Position numbers and translations under genes: made by a program. This document shows positions 41,451-51,058 of a DNA stretch of 64,000 nt, one piece after another (positions within the stretch are counted from its first letter, which is position 1; each line of letters begins with the position of its first letter). This DNA comes from Pedobacter sp. (lineage in GTDB: Bacteria > Bacteroidota > Bacteroidia > Sphingobacteriales > Sphingobacteriaceae), in the NCBI GenBank assembly GCA_031119475.1, contig JAVHXV010000002.1, positions 582,762 through 646,761 of the forward strand. The letters are read 5' to 3'. The notes beneath the pieces were generated by a model. It was given only the letters and a program-made list of their open reading frames with translations. It ran no database searches and was not told the DNA's origin.

Positions 41451-44147
41451 ATGAAAAAGCTGGCCATTTTGTTGTTCCTCGCATTGGGCCTAAGTGCCGC
41501 ATTGGCTTTTATTCCGGCCGATGAGGCACTGCAAGACCTCGTTTCGAAGATGGACAGGTTTAGGGCCGATTATCCCCAAGAAAAGATTCATTTACATTTA
41601 GATAAGCCCTATTATGCAGTAGGCGATACCATCTGGTTCAAGGCCTATGTGGTCGATGCTGAATCACATCAGCTTTCAGCACTGAGCAAGATCATTCATG
41701 TCGAACTCATCAACGATCGTGATTCGGTCGAAAAAAAGTTGCTCCTGCCGCTTAGGGCCGGATTGGCATGGGGCGATTTCGAGTTGACCGCAGACCTCCA
41801 AGAAGGTCATTACAGGATCCGGGCCTATACCAACTACATGCGCAATTTTGATGAGGCGTTTTTCTTTGATCATTTATTTATGGTCGGAAATGCCATTTCA
41901 AATGACATCAAGGCCACAGCATCCTATCAATACGGCACCGATCATGGTGTACAGCAAATAAAAACGACCATTAATTACCAAGATATGGATGGCAGGACTA
42001 TGATAGGTAAACCGGTGAGCTATCAGGTTCAGCTTGGTGCCGATCAGCTCATGAGGGGAAAGGCGATCACGGATGAAAAGGGCAACATTACCTTCAGTTT
42101 CGCAAGTGCTCCACGGCGAACAAGTTATGGGCAAATTCGAACCGTTATCGCCCTCGACAATCAGATCAAGTTCACTAAGAATTTTCCAATCCAATCTACC
42201 GCCAACGAAACCGATATTCAATTTTTTCCTGAGGGGGGAACATTCGTCAATGGTATCCGGTCTAAAGTGGCTTTTAAGGTAATCGCTTCAAACGGATTGG
42301 GGAAAAACGCCAGTGGATACATCAGCAACTCCCAGGGAGAAAAGACCGTAGATTTTAGAACGGGACATGCTGGAATGGGTGCTTTTGTCATGAGGCCCAT
42401 CCCCGGACAAAGCTATATGGCCACAGTTGTCTTCGAAGATGGGTCGGAACGAAAAATACCGTTGCCAAAAGCACAGGATAATGGATTTGTGCTGAGCGCA
42501 GACAACAACGATAGTACCCAATTGCTGGTCAAGATCAGTGCTAGCCCGACCATAGTAGAAAAAGGAGGTGAAGTTTACCTCGTGGCCCAGAGCAATTCTG
42601 TCATCAAGTTCGCCGCAAAGAACAAGCTCGACAATGCTATATTCACGGCCACTATTCCCAAAAGCCGCTTCCCGACAGGAATAGTGCAACTCACTTTATT
42701 CGATCAGCAACAGCAACCTGTTGCCGAAAGATTGGTCTTTATTAACCACAACGACAATTTGGAGGTCAAGGTAAACGGCCCACAATCAGCCAATACAGGT
42801 AAAAAGGTCAAGATGATGTTGGATGTAAAAGACCATTTCGGGAAACCGGTCACAGGAAATTTTTCAGTTTCGGTTACCGATGCGACAAAGATGCCTGTCG
42901 ATGAGAACAGTGAACTGACCATGCTCAGTAACCTGTTGCTCACTTCAGACCTAAAAGGTTACATCGAAAAGCCCAACTATTACTTTGTCAACAGTAATGA
43001 AAAGAAAGCACAGGAACTCGACCAGCTCATGTTGACCCAGGGATGGCGCAGGTTCTCCTGGAAAAATGTAATCGACAATAAGCATCCTGACCTAAATTAT
43101 CAGGTAGAAGAGGGCATAAGCATCAGCGGCCGCGTAACCCGACATGGCAAACCTGTAACAGGAGGAAAAGTTACACTGCTATCTGCCAAAGGAGGATTGT
43201 TGGCATTAGATACGCTCACCGACAACAATGGCCGATTTGCTTTTAAAAACCTCATTTTTCTGGACAGTACCAAATTTGTTGTCCAGGCAAGAACAGCAGA
43301 AAATAAAGATGTAGTAGATATACAACTGGACAACATCTTGCCACAGCAGGTTTTGCATCATAATTATAGAGCTGTTGCTGAGATAAATATCGATCAGGCA
43401 TTATCCGCCTACTTGAAGAATAGCCGTTTGCAATTTGCTGCTTACCGCTCAGATTGGCTCCAGAAAGGGATACAGCTCAGTGAAGTAAACATCATGCAGC
43501 GAAAGAAAAAAACAGTCAAAGGTTCTTCCAATCTTGCGACCTCAGCAGATGTAATAATTACGGGCGAAGAACTTGAAAATGCCCCAACTATCGGGCTTGA
43601 CCAATTCCTGATCGGAAGGGTGGCTGGCCTGGTCATTAGGGATAGTGTGGCCTATCTGATGAGAAGGATGAACAGCGACCTTACCAAAAGTACGCCAATG
43701 ACCTTGATCGTAGATGGGATGAGGCTCGCAGACCCAACCAGATTGGCCGAAATCAACCCGCACGATGTGGAGGGAATTGAAGTATTAAAAGGATCCAGTT
43801 CTGCGATGTATGGGATGCTGGGTGGAGGTGTCCTCATCATCACCACAAAAAGCGCGAACGGACCTGCTGCACGTCCCGATTTTACGGAAGGAGTGCTAAC
43901 CTATGCGCCTAAAGGATATGATCGGGTTAGGGAATTCTATTCGCCAAATTATGATCAGCCCAGAAAGACACAGACTGCAGACCTGAGAACAACCGTCTAT
44001 TGGAATCCAAATGTGATGGTCAAGGATGGCAGGGCTGTCTTTGAATTCTTCAATGCCGATGGCAAAGGGCCTTATAAAATCACCATTGAAGGAATTGACA
44101 TCAATGGAAACCTGGCAAGAAAAACCTATACATATCAGGTCAATTAA
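41451..44147 (+). CDS. Exported MG2 and TonB-plug domain protein without a beta-barrel
   Basis: An 898-residue exported protein with a signal peptide (to about residue 20). An alpha-2-macroglobulin MG2-like domain near residues 40-150 includes KIHLHLDKPYYAVGDTIWFK. A carboxypeptidase-regulatory-like segment lies near 560-620 (GISISGRVTRHGKPVTGGKV). A TonB-receptor plug domain near 690-810 includes LIVDGMRLADP and IEVLKGSSSAMYGMLGGGV. No beta-barrel follows, so it is not a transporter by itself. Such proteins are known in Bacteroidota; the function is not established. It is convergent with the esterase gene. Confidence 0.88.
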   Translation: MKKLAILLFLALGLSAALAFIPADEALQDLVSKMDRFRADYPQEKIHLHLDKPYYAVGDTIWFKAYVVDAESHQLSALSKIIHVELINDRDSVEKKLLLPLRAGLAWGDFELTADLQEGHYRIRAYTNYMRNFDEAFFFDHLFMVGNAISNDIKATASYQYGTDHGVQQIKTTINYQDMDGRTMIGKPVSYQVQLGADQLMRGKAITDEKGNITFSFASAPRRTSYGQIRTVIALDNQIKFTKNFPIQSTANETDIQFFPEGGTFVNGIRSKVAFKVIASNGLGKNASGYISNSQGEKTVDFRTGHAGMGAFVMRPIPGQSYMATVVFEDGSERKIPLPKAQDNGFVLSADNNDSTQLLVKISASPTIVEKGGEVYLVAQSNSVIKFAAKNKLDNAIFTATIPKSRFPTGIVQLTLFDQQQQPVAERLVFINHNDNLEVKVNGPQSANTGKKVKMMLDVKDHFGKPVTGNFSVSVTDATKMPVDENSELTMLSNLLLTSDLKGYIEKPNYYFVNSNEKKAQELDQLMLTQGWRRFSWKNVIDNKHPDLNYQVEEGISISGRVTRHGKPVTGGKVTLLSAKGGLLALDTLTDNNGRFAFKNLIFLDSTKFVVQARTAENKDVVDIQLDNILPQQVLHHNYRAVAEINIDQALSAYLKNSRLQFAAYRSDWLQKGIQLSEVNIMQRKKKTVKGSSNLATSADVIITGEELENAPTIGLDQFLIGRVAGLVIRDSVAYLMRRMNSDLTKSTPMTLIVDGMRLADPTRLAEINPHDVEGIEVLKGSSSAMYGMLGGGVLIITTKSANGPAARPDFTEGVLTYAPKGYDRVREFYSPNYDQPRKTQTADLRTTVYWNPNVMVKDGRAVFEFFNADGKGPYKITIEGIDINGNLARKTYTYQVN

Positions 44148-44157
44148 TGGCCACGCC

Positions 44158-45612
44158 CTACCTTTTTTGAATTACACGATCCATTTCAGCTTGGATCTGT
44201 TTGGTCAGGGCAGTATTTCTTGTACTAAAATGATCTGCTCCTTTGATGAGCTCGACCTTGATTTCAGCACCTTCTTTTTTAGCTTTTTCTCCAAAGGCAA
44301 TTACGGACTGCTGAAGTAAAAAGTTATCATTTTCACCGGCATAGATCCTGATCTTATTGGCCGCATCCTTTCTGATTTTTTGCCAGTTCTGCCGCACGTA
44401 CAAGGCCAGGTCATAAGGTTTCCAAGAACTGGCAACCCGGTGATCGATTATTCCCGTTTGGGGGTTGAATAACGGAATTGGCCTGCCAATTGGGGATGGA
44501 AGGCCAAACTCGGCTTCAAAGGACTGCTGTTGGCCGCCATCTCCCTCCAACTGTTCTTTTTGTGCCATGTTCCTTAAACTTGAGGTGGCTTTCCCTTGGA
44601 CAAAGAAAATGCCCCGCTCTTCGCCCGATGGCGATACATAATAATTGTCGTCACGATAGATATCTACGCCAGTAAAATTACTGAAATCAATAGGATCTGG
44701 CGATGTTGCCCAACATCCACCAAAACTTGCAGGAAAATGAAGTGCCAGCCAAATTGCCCCATAGCCACCAGAGCTTTGTCCGGTGATAAAAGTTGAGTCG
44801 GCCTGCTTGCTCGCGCGAAAGTTTTTGGAAATGAATGGCAGCAGTTCCTTAACCAGGGCAGTGCCCCACGGACCATTTACCCGCGAATCGACAAATGCAT
44901 GTAGGCCATATGGCGTTTGTGTTTCCGGATTTAAAAACACATAGATCTTTTCCTCGCCCTGACCTATGCCATAGCTGTTTTTTTGGCCTTTGTTATAGGC
45001 ATGGTGGTGTGTGCCGCCCCAGCCCGGAATGATGTAGACTACTGGATAGATCCGTCCTTCTGCCCGATGGTAGGATGGTGGCAAAATGACGCCAGCCTTG
45101 ATTTCGATGGCCTGTTTCCGAAAAGTGCTGAGCAGTTTGGACCTGAATACAACTTCTTTTACCGAATCGCTCTCATTGAATTTTCTCACGGGAAAAACAT
45201 TCGATAGCGTAAGGGTAACCGGCGAAGTATTTCCAGGACCAAAATGGCCTACAATTTCTTCTCGTGTATACAGGTTGCCCGATGCACTGGTTCCCCTTTC
45301 CTGCATATTGGTATCTAAAATGGCGACAAGTTTATACGCGCCCTTTAAAGAATCTAAAGATCTGTTCAGGCGGATTGAATGCTTATCTAATGTCCTGCTT
45401 TCTTCATTTTTCCAATCTTTTACGTCTATCGCAAAGGCGGGGCCTTCTGCTGCCTGCCCAAAAGGCTTGCTCGTATCGGCTTGCATATAGATAATTAGGC
45501 GACCTTTGTAGGGCCCGTGTAGGTTTGGCGCCAATTGGACTGTAATCTTTTGTTGGGCAAAGGTGTTTATGGATAACGCACAGCAAAGTAGGGCTAGTAG
45601 TCTTCTTTTCAT
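44158..45612 (-). CDS. Exported esterase of the alpha/beta-hydrolase (feruloyl esterase-like) family
   Basis: A 484-residue protein with a signal peptide (residues 1-19, ending TFAQ). The N-terminal region to about 150 is extra; an esterase-D-like hydrolase domain follows. The nucleophile is S280 in GQSSG, the oxyanion region is YIIPGWGG (about 194-201) and the histidine is probably in KGADHFSTR near the C-terminus. It hydrolyses an ester outside the cytoplasm; the substrate (feruloyl, acetyl or other) is unknown. It starts about 90 nt from the M16 terminator hairpin. Confidence 0.85.
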   Translation of the reverse strand: MKRRLLALLCCALSINTFAQQKITVQLAPNLHGPYKGRLIIYMQADTSKPFGQAAEGPAFAIDVKDWKNEESRTLDKHSIRLNRSLDSLKGAYKLVAILDTNMQERGTSASGNLYTREEIVGHFGPGNTSPVTLTLSNVFPVRKFNESDSVKEVVFRSKLLSTFRKQAIEIKAGVILPPSYHRAEGRIYPVVYIIPGWGGTHHHAYNKGQKNSYGIGQGEEKIYVFLNPETQTPYGLHAFVDSRVNGPWGTALVKELLPFISKNFRASKQADSTFITGQSSGGYGAIWLALHFPASFGGCWATSPDPIDFSNFTGVDIYRDDNYYVSPSGEERGIFFVQGKATSSLRNMAQKEQLEGDGGQQQSFEAEFGLPSPIGRPIPLFNPQTGIIDHRVASSWKPYDLALYVRQNWQKIRKDAANKIRIYAGENDNFLLQQSVIAFGEKAKKEGAEIKVELIKGADHFSTRNTALTKQIQAEMDRVIQKR

Positions 45613-45699
45613 CGTGATGGGTTGATTTAACTATAAATTAGACTTCAAGACCAAGCAAATGTTTCAACAATCTACGAATATTTTCGTAAATATTGAACT

Positions 45700-45730
45700 A
45701 AAAAAGGCCGGAATTCATCCGGCCTTTTTA
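45700..45730 (-). terminator. Intrinsic terminator after the M16 protease gene
   Basis: AAAAAGGCCGG (45701-45711) pairs perfectly with CCGGCCTTTTT (45719-45729), loop AATTCAT. It lies about 100 nt past the M16 stop and has T-runs on both strands. Confidence 0.88.
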
Positions 45731-45734
45731 GTTG

Positions 45735-45830
45735 GCAGTTAACAGCTTTCAGTTGTCAGTTGACTGTTGCCTACTATGAATTACGAACTATGAACTATAA
45801 ACTATGAACTATGAACTGCCAACTGTTAAC
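45735..45830. repeat. Heptamer repeat after the M16 gene
   Basis: ACTATGA, ACTATAA, ACTATGA, ACTATGA, ACTGCCA, ACTGTTA and ACTATTT units with period 7 run into the M16 stop codon. The left part holds GTTGGCA, GTTAACA and GTTGTCA-type units of the opposite sense (GTTGGCAGTTAACAG faces CTGCCAACTGTTAAC). Confidence 0.8.
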
Positions 45831-48661
45831 TATTTCTCTGGCACCAATACCAAACGGATATAATTGTCGCCGTTAAGGTATTGTTGCGCTGCAGCCTTAC
45901 TGCTGGCCACATCTACTTTGTCCAACCTCTCTTTTTCGGTCAGTACCATATTGATGTCGTCGCCATATTTTAACCTGGTGCTCAAATAGCCTAACCAATA
46001 ATTGTTGTTTCGAAGGTTGAGTTCTTGCTGGCGCTGTTCTTCCGATTTGAATTTGGCCAGATCATCTGCTGTTGCACCACTTTGCTTAAATTGATTCACT
46101 TCATCTAATGCTGCGGCAATCAATTTCTCGACATTGGCTTTGGCGCAATTGAAGGAGATGGTGAAATAATAATGGCCAACCGGATATTTATCTACGCTCA
46201 GGCCAACATTCGGGCTATATACCCCACTTTCCTTTTCGCGGAGACGTTCCAGGATCTTGATTTCTAAGGCACTCTTTAGTGCATCCAATTGAACATTGTT
46301 CTCTGCCGTATAGGCATAATCACCATGGAAGAACAATTGAACGGTTGCCTTGTCTTCAATCCCTTTCGCTACGGTCTTGCTTACTTTGCCTTTCGGCGGA
46401 TAAACCCCGTTGTCTACAAAGTTCTCATTGCGGTTGAGGGCTGGCAAGCTGCCAAGATAGGTCATAATCAATGGTTTGATCTTTTCGATGTCGAAGTTTC
46501 CGACAAATACAAAAGTTTGGCCACTGGCATCGGCAAATCGATCTTTATAGAATGCATAGGCCTTATCCAAGTTGATCTGATCTACATCGCTAAGCGTAAT
46601 TGGCATCCCACGCTTGTGGTAATTGGCCAATACCGCCTGCACCGTATCGGCATATACACTGCTAGGGCTGGCACTTTTTCCGGCCAGGATCACCTTCATG
46701 TCGCTGATGTTCTTATTGAAGATTTCGGCATCCTTGCGTGGATTGGTCGCATAGGCATAAATCAACTGGAATGCCGTTTCCAGATCTTTTGGTGCAGCAC
46801 TTCCCGAAAAGCCCTGATATTCAGATCCAATATAGGCACCTGCACTGGCCGTGTTGCCGGCGAGGTATTTGTCTAACTGCGTAGGATTAAAATCACCGAC
46901 ACCACTTTGGGCAATCAGGCTTGCATTTTCGGCAGAGAGGAAATCGTCATTGCTGGCAATAGAAGAACCTCCTTTGGCGAAAGAAGTAAAGATGACCTGA
47001 TCGTTCTTAAAATCAGTTGGCTTCAACACTACTTTAACGCCATTGCTCAATGTCAAGGTGGTGATGCCGATCTTATCATTTTTGGTCTCGTTGGTGATTT
47101 TTCCGGCAGTTGGGGCAGTAGCGATCAGCGGTTTGTTGACACGGTTGTCTACATAGGCCGTAACGCCATTTCCTGCAGTCTGTACCGCAGTTAACAATTC
47201 AGCCTCGCTCGGCAGATTGGCCTTTTCCTTTTCTGGTGCCTGCACCACTATGACCTGGTTATTTTTGGTCAGGAAGGTTTGGGCCATTGCATTCACCTCT
47301 GCCAATGAAATGCTTTCCAATTCTTTCTTGGTGAGCTCATACGAATAATCGATAGATGGCATGCTCGTGCCTTCCAAAAAGTTGTTCAGGTATTTTTGGA
47401 CAAACGCTGACGAAGCGGTCTTATCTTTTTCCTTAAATCGTTTTTCGTTGCTTGCGGCGATGTTCTTTTTGGCCGCTTCGAGTTCCGAACCTACGAATCC
47501 AAACTTGCTCATCCTTTCGGCTTCCGACACGGCAGCTGATAACGCATTTTTAAGGCCTTTTCCATCTTTCGCCACAGCTACGATTGTAAAAGCATCATAG
47601 CCCCAAACCAATCCGCCCTGATAGGGCGCATAAGCACCCTGGGCAAATAGGAATGGCGCATTTCCCTTTTGGATGATCTCCTGCAGACGTGCCGCAAACA
47701 TGCTGTTGATCATACCGGTAATCAGGTTTTTCCGGAAGTCTGCCGTGGTTTTAATGGTATTTCCTTTCTGGCGATAGATGACCTGTGCCACATTATAAGG
47801 CTGCTCGGCATCGGTCACGATTTTTGCTACGGGTGCAGCCTGGTCTGGCAGGGTGTAATTTGTTCTCGGCCTTGCATTTTTTGGATTGGTAAATCCGGAG
47901 AAATTTTCTTTGATCAACTGCTCTACCTGGGCTACATCAAAATCGCCGACGGCAATCACGGCCTGTAGGTTCGGACGGTACCAATCGCTATAAAATGAAC
48001 GGATCTTGTCGTGCGTAAAATTGTTCAGGATGTCTACCTTGCCGATCGGGATGCGCGCAGCATATCTCGAATTGGCCAATAACAAAGGTAAAAGCTGATT
48101 GCTCATGCGCTGTTGTGCATTTTTACCACGCTGGCGATCTTCTTCTACGATTACACCACGCTCACTATCGATGTCAGCGCCGTTCATGCTCACTTTTCCG
48201 GCCCAATTGGCCAAGATATTAAATCCATTCTTAAAAACGGCCGTGCTATCTGTTGGGATCGGCAGCTGATAAACGGTCTGGTTAAAGCCGGTGTAGGCAT
48301 TTAAATCTGCACCAAATCTAACCCCAGCTTTTTGCAGGTAGTTGATGATCTCATTTTTTGGGAAATCCTTGGTGCCGTTAAAGGCCATGTGCTCCGTGAA
48401 GTGTGCAAGGCCCTGTTGGGCATCGTCTTCCATTAACGAGCCTACGCGATTGGCCAGATAAAGTTCGGCCCTATTCTTTGGCTCTACATTTTTTTTGATA
48501 TAGTAGACCAAGCCATTTGGCAGTTTGCCAATCTTAACGCTTGGGTCAGATGGGATGGCTGTTGCCGCAGGAGCTTTTGGAGCGGCCTTTTTTTGTTGGG
48601 CCAAAGCTGGCTGCACCAATAGGGTAGCGGCCAAGGCCCAAATGAGTAAGTGTTTCTTCAT
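45830..48661 (-). CDS. Exported M16-family (insulinase/pitrilysin) zinc protease
   Basis: A 943-residue protein with a signal peptide (residues 1-21, ending ALAQ). Two M16 halves: the N-terminal one has the inverted zinc motif HFTEH (87-91) with the third ligand in RGVIVEEDRQ around residue 170. The C-terminal half is the inactive homologous domain. It forms a clamshell that degrades short peptides, probably in the periplasm or at the outer membrane. Gene order is divergent from the antiporter, with a 239-nt gap. Confidence 0.93.
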   Translation of the reverse strand: MKKHLLIWALAATLLVQPALAQQKKAAPKAPAATAIPSDPSVKIGKLPNGLVYYIKKNVEPKNRAELYLANRVGSLMEDDAQQGLAHFTEHMAFNGTKDFPKNEIINYLQKAGVRFGADLNAYTGFNQTVYQLPIPTDSTAVFKNGFNILANWAGKVSMNGADIDSERGVIVEEDRQRGKNAQQRMSNQLLPLLLANSRYAARIPIGKVDILNNFTHDKIRSFYSDWYRPNLQAVIAVGDFDVAQVEQLIKENFSGFTNPKNARPRTNYTLPDQAAPVAKIVTDAEQPYNVAQVIYRQKGNTIKTTADFRKNLITGMINSMFAARLQEIIQKGNAPFLFAQGAYAPYQGGLVWGYDAFTIVAVAKDGKGLKNALSAAVSEAERMSKFGFVGSELEAAKKNIAASNEKRFKEKDKTASSAFVQKYLNNFLEGTSMPSIDYSYELTKKELESISLAEVNAMAQTFLTKNNQVIVVQAPEKEKANLPSEAELLTAVQTAGNGVTAYVDNRVNKPLIATAPTAGKITNETKNDKIGITTLTLSNGVKVVLKPTDFKNDQVIFTSFAKGGSSIASNDDFLSAENASLIAQSGVGDFNPTQLDKYLAGNTASAGAYIGSEYQGFSGSAAPKDLETAFQLIYAYATNPRKDAEIFNKNISDMKVILAGKSASPSSVYADTVQAVLANYHKRGMPITLSDVDQINLDKAYAFYKDRFADASGQTFVFVGNFDIEKIKPLIMTYLGSLPALNRNENFVDNGVYPPKGKVSKTVAKGIEDKATVQLFFHGDYAYTAENNVQLDALKSALEIKILERLREKESGVYSPNVGLSVDKYPVGHYYFTISFNCAKANVEKLIAAALDEVNQFKQSGATADDLAKFKSEEQRQQELNLRNNNYWLGYLSTRLKYGDDINMVLTEKERLDKVDVASSKAAAQQYLNGDNYIRLVLVPEK

Positions 48662-48900
48662 TGTTTTATAAATAGGTTGTTTTTGCAGAGCGCATGGATC
48701 ACGGCACTTTCACCTGTTCCAGGCACTTTGTCAAGCTACTAACTTATGCAAATTCTGTAAGCTATCAAAGTAGTGGGATGGATAATCACGTCTAAAAACA
48801 TTTTTGGAGTAGGAAATATTCTTGCCAAAACTATAGGCAATGTACAACTGCTTTTGTAGTTTAGGTCTGAATCCCGATACCGAAAAAATCGACGTCACTG

Positions 48901-50481
48901 ATGCATACCATTTTACCTTTCCTTTTGGCCATGGTGGCCGCCATTGTGCTGCTGAATATGTTGGCTACCAAACTTAAAATTGCCTATCCCATTTTATTGG
49001 TGCTTGCGGGCCTGTTGGTCAGCTTTGTTCCGGGGCTACCGGCAGTAAAAATAAATCCCGATCTTATTTTTTTCATCTTTTTGCCTCCCTTGTTGTTTGA
49101 AGCGGCCTGGTCTATTTCGTTCAAGGAAATGAAAAAATGGTGGCGCATTATCAGCAGTTTCGCTTTCTTGGTAGTCTTTTTTACGGCACTCTCCGTTGCA
49201 CTGGTGGCAAATTATTGGATACCGGGATTTTCGATCGCACTGGGATTTTTGTTGGGCGGAATTGTTTCTCCCCCAGATGCCGTGAGCACAGGGGCCATTA
49301 TGAAATTTGTACGGGTAACGCGGTCTACCACGGCCATTCTGGAAGGTGAAAGCTTGTTAAATGACGCTTCTTCGCTGATCATCTTCCGCTTTGCGCTGGT
49401 GGCCGTTGGGACAGGACAATTTGTTTGGCACCAGGCAGCACTGAGTTTTTTATGGATGGTTATTGGTGGATTTGCCATCGGCCTGCTCCTGGCCTGGCTA
49501 TTTGTCCGCACGCACCGTATCCTGCCCATAGATACGCCATCGAACATCGCGCTGACGCTGATTGCGCCTTATTTTATGTATTGGGTGGCGGAGCAGGTAC
49601 ACAGCTCCGGCGTACTGGCCGTAGTGGCAGGTGGACTGTACATGTCTACCCACCGCCTATTTTTTCTCGACAGCAGTTCGCGTGTAAAAGGATATAGCGT
49701 ATGGGAAAGCTTTGTTTTTATCTTAAATGGCATTGTATTTTTGATTATCGGACTCGGCCTGCCTGAAATCGTAAAGGGCCTTCGGGATGATGGCATCCCT
49801 TTGTCTACCGCAATTGGCTATGGCATACTGGTCAGCGGCGTGCTGATCTTGGCGCGGATCATCAGTTCCTATGCTGCCCTTGTGGCCACCTTGATCTTTA
49901 GGCGGAAAGTAACGCCACATGCTTCATCTGTGCGGCGAAGGTGGATGATGCCGCTACTGCTGGGCTGGACCGGCATGCGCGGGGTGGTTTCCCTGGCTGC
50001 GGCATTGGCCATTCCGGTTACGCTAGATCATGGAATTGCCTTTCCGCACCGCAACCTCATCTTGTTCATTACGTTTGTGGTCATCTTGCTGACTTTATTG
50101 CTCCATGGACTTACGTTGCCCTATCTGATTAAAAAGACGCATGTTTTCGATGAAATGTTCCATGAACTTTCTGAAAAGGAAAGCAGGAAGAAAATGAAGC
50201 AGGGACTAAAACAGCATGTGCACCAATATCTCAAAGAGAAATATGAAAATGAACTCTTGGACCACGGCATGGAGAAATTTTTGTCCCAGTGGGAAGAGCG
50301 TGCAAAAGCTACCGAAGACAATTGGATGAACGAAAAGACCAAAGTGATCTTTATAGAACTCCTCGAATGTCAGCGCCGATACCTTACCCAGCTCAATGAA
50401 GATCCGCTGATCGATGAAGAGATCATCAGGCAGCAGCTCTACCAGATCGACCTGGAAGAAGAGCGTTTGAAGATTGTGTAG
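48901..50481 (+). CDS. Na+/H+ antiporter, CPA1 family
   Basis: A 526-residue membrane protein with about 12 hydrophobic segments and a long cytoplasmic C-terminal tail (residues about 415-526, highly charged and helical). Motifs typical of CPA1 exchangers include GGIVSPPDAVSTG, where the D is the ion-binding aspartate, ESLLNDASSLIIF, and GWTGMRGVVSLAAAL. It exchanges Na+ (or K+) for protons at the inner membrane. No nearby regulatory gene is obvious; the 239-nt upstream gap shows no structure I can name beyond a possible promoter near TAGTTTAG. Confidence 0.92.
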   Translation: MHTILPFLLAMVAAIVLLNMLATKLKIAYPILLVLAGLLVSFVPGLPAVKINPDLIFFIFLPPLLFEAAWSISFKEMKKWWRIISSFAFLVVFFTALSVALVANYWIPGFSIALGFLLGGIVSPPDAVSTGAIMKFVRVTRSTTAILEGESLLNDASSLIIFRFALVAVGTGQFVWHQAALSFLWMVIGGFAIGLLLAWLFVRTHRILPIDTPSNIALTLIAPYFMYWVAEQVHSSGVLAVVAGGLYMSTHRLFFLDSSSRVKGYSVWESFVFILNGIVFLIIGLGLPEIVKGLRDDGIPLSTAIGYGILVSGVLILARIISSYAALVATLIFRRKVTPHASSVRRRWMMPLLLGWTGMRGVVSLAAALAIPVTLDHGIAFPHRNLILFITFVVILLTLLLHGLTLPYLIKKTHVFDEMFHELSEKESRKKMKQGLKQHVHQYLKEKYENELLDHGMEKFLSQWEERAKATEDNWMNEKTKVIFIELLECQRRYLTQLNEDPLIDEEIIRQQLYQIDLEEERLKIV

Positions 50482-50506
50482 GGTTTAATTGCTTTTGTTA
50501 TTCCCA

Positions 50507-50622
50507 TCCTCCCCCTGCCCCTTCCAAAGGGGGATAGCGTGGTGCATAGGTTTACCCTGAGATAGAGGTCTGCGATTTGCTATAGGCATCATGTATCCAC
50601 CTGCCCCTCCAAAGAAGGAAAG
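50507..50622. repeat. Dispersed GC-rich element, inverted copy plus degenerate copy
   Basis: TCCTCCCCCTGCCCCTTCCA (from 50507), continuing AAGGGGGATAG to 50536, is the reverse complement of the 41292-41323 element with a few changes. A weaker copy (CCACCTGCCCCTCCAAAG) lies at 50597-50622. They form C-rich/G-rich hairpins. Confidence 0.7.
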
Positions 50623-50664
50623 CATAATGTTACTTAGCCTTAAATTTTTTCCTTATATTTAAGT

Positions 50665-51048
50665 ATGAAATATGTCCTATTTTTTGTGTTATTGGTGTTT
50701 TTAATCATGCCAAATAGTTTAAATGCACAGTCGGCGAAGGATTCGGTAGCGAGAATTGCCCGCTCTGATGTGAAAAAATATTATCGCCTCCCTGAACCAG
50801 CCCTCAAAAAATTTAAAAAATATAAGCATACCAGCAATGCCGACTATTTCAGGCCAAGCCGAGAAAATGTGAGCAATCCACTTTTGCTGCAAGATTCTGC
50901 CTATGTAGCGGCTTATCGCACTGCAGCTTACGAGCGTACCAAAGCCAGACGTACAGTCGGACACTACCTGCTTATTGGTGGAATTTCATTTGTATCCGCC
51001 ATTGCCATAGTAGGGACCGCGCTGGTTTCTGGAGGACTGAAATCCTGA
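50665..51048 (+). CDS. Small exported protein of unknown function
   Basis: A 127-residue protein with a signal peptide (about residues 1-21, ending LNAQ). A Lys/Tyr/Arg-rich central part (KKYYRLPEP, KKFKKYKHT) is followed by a C-terminal transmembrane stretch (about 101-124, LIGGISFVSAIAIVGTALVSGG). I do not recognise the family. It lies 10 nt before the Fur-family gene and may share its transcript, so a link to metal homeostasis is possible but unproven. Confidence 0.75.
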   Translation: MKYVLFFVLLVFLIMPNSLNAQSAKDSVARIARSDVKKYYRLPEPALKKFKKYKHTSNADYFRPSRENVSNPLLLQDSAYVAAYRTAAYERTKARRTVGHYLLIGGISFVSAIAIVGTALVSGGLKS

Positions 51049-51058
51049 TAGGGTAGAG

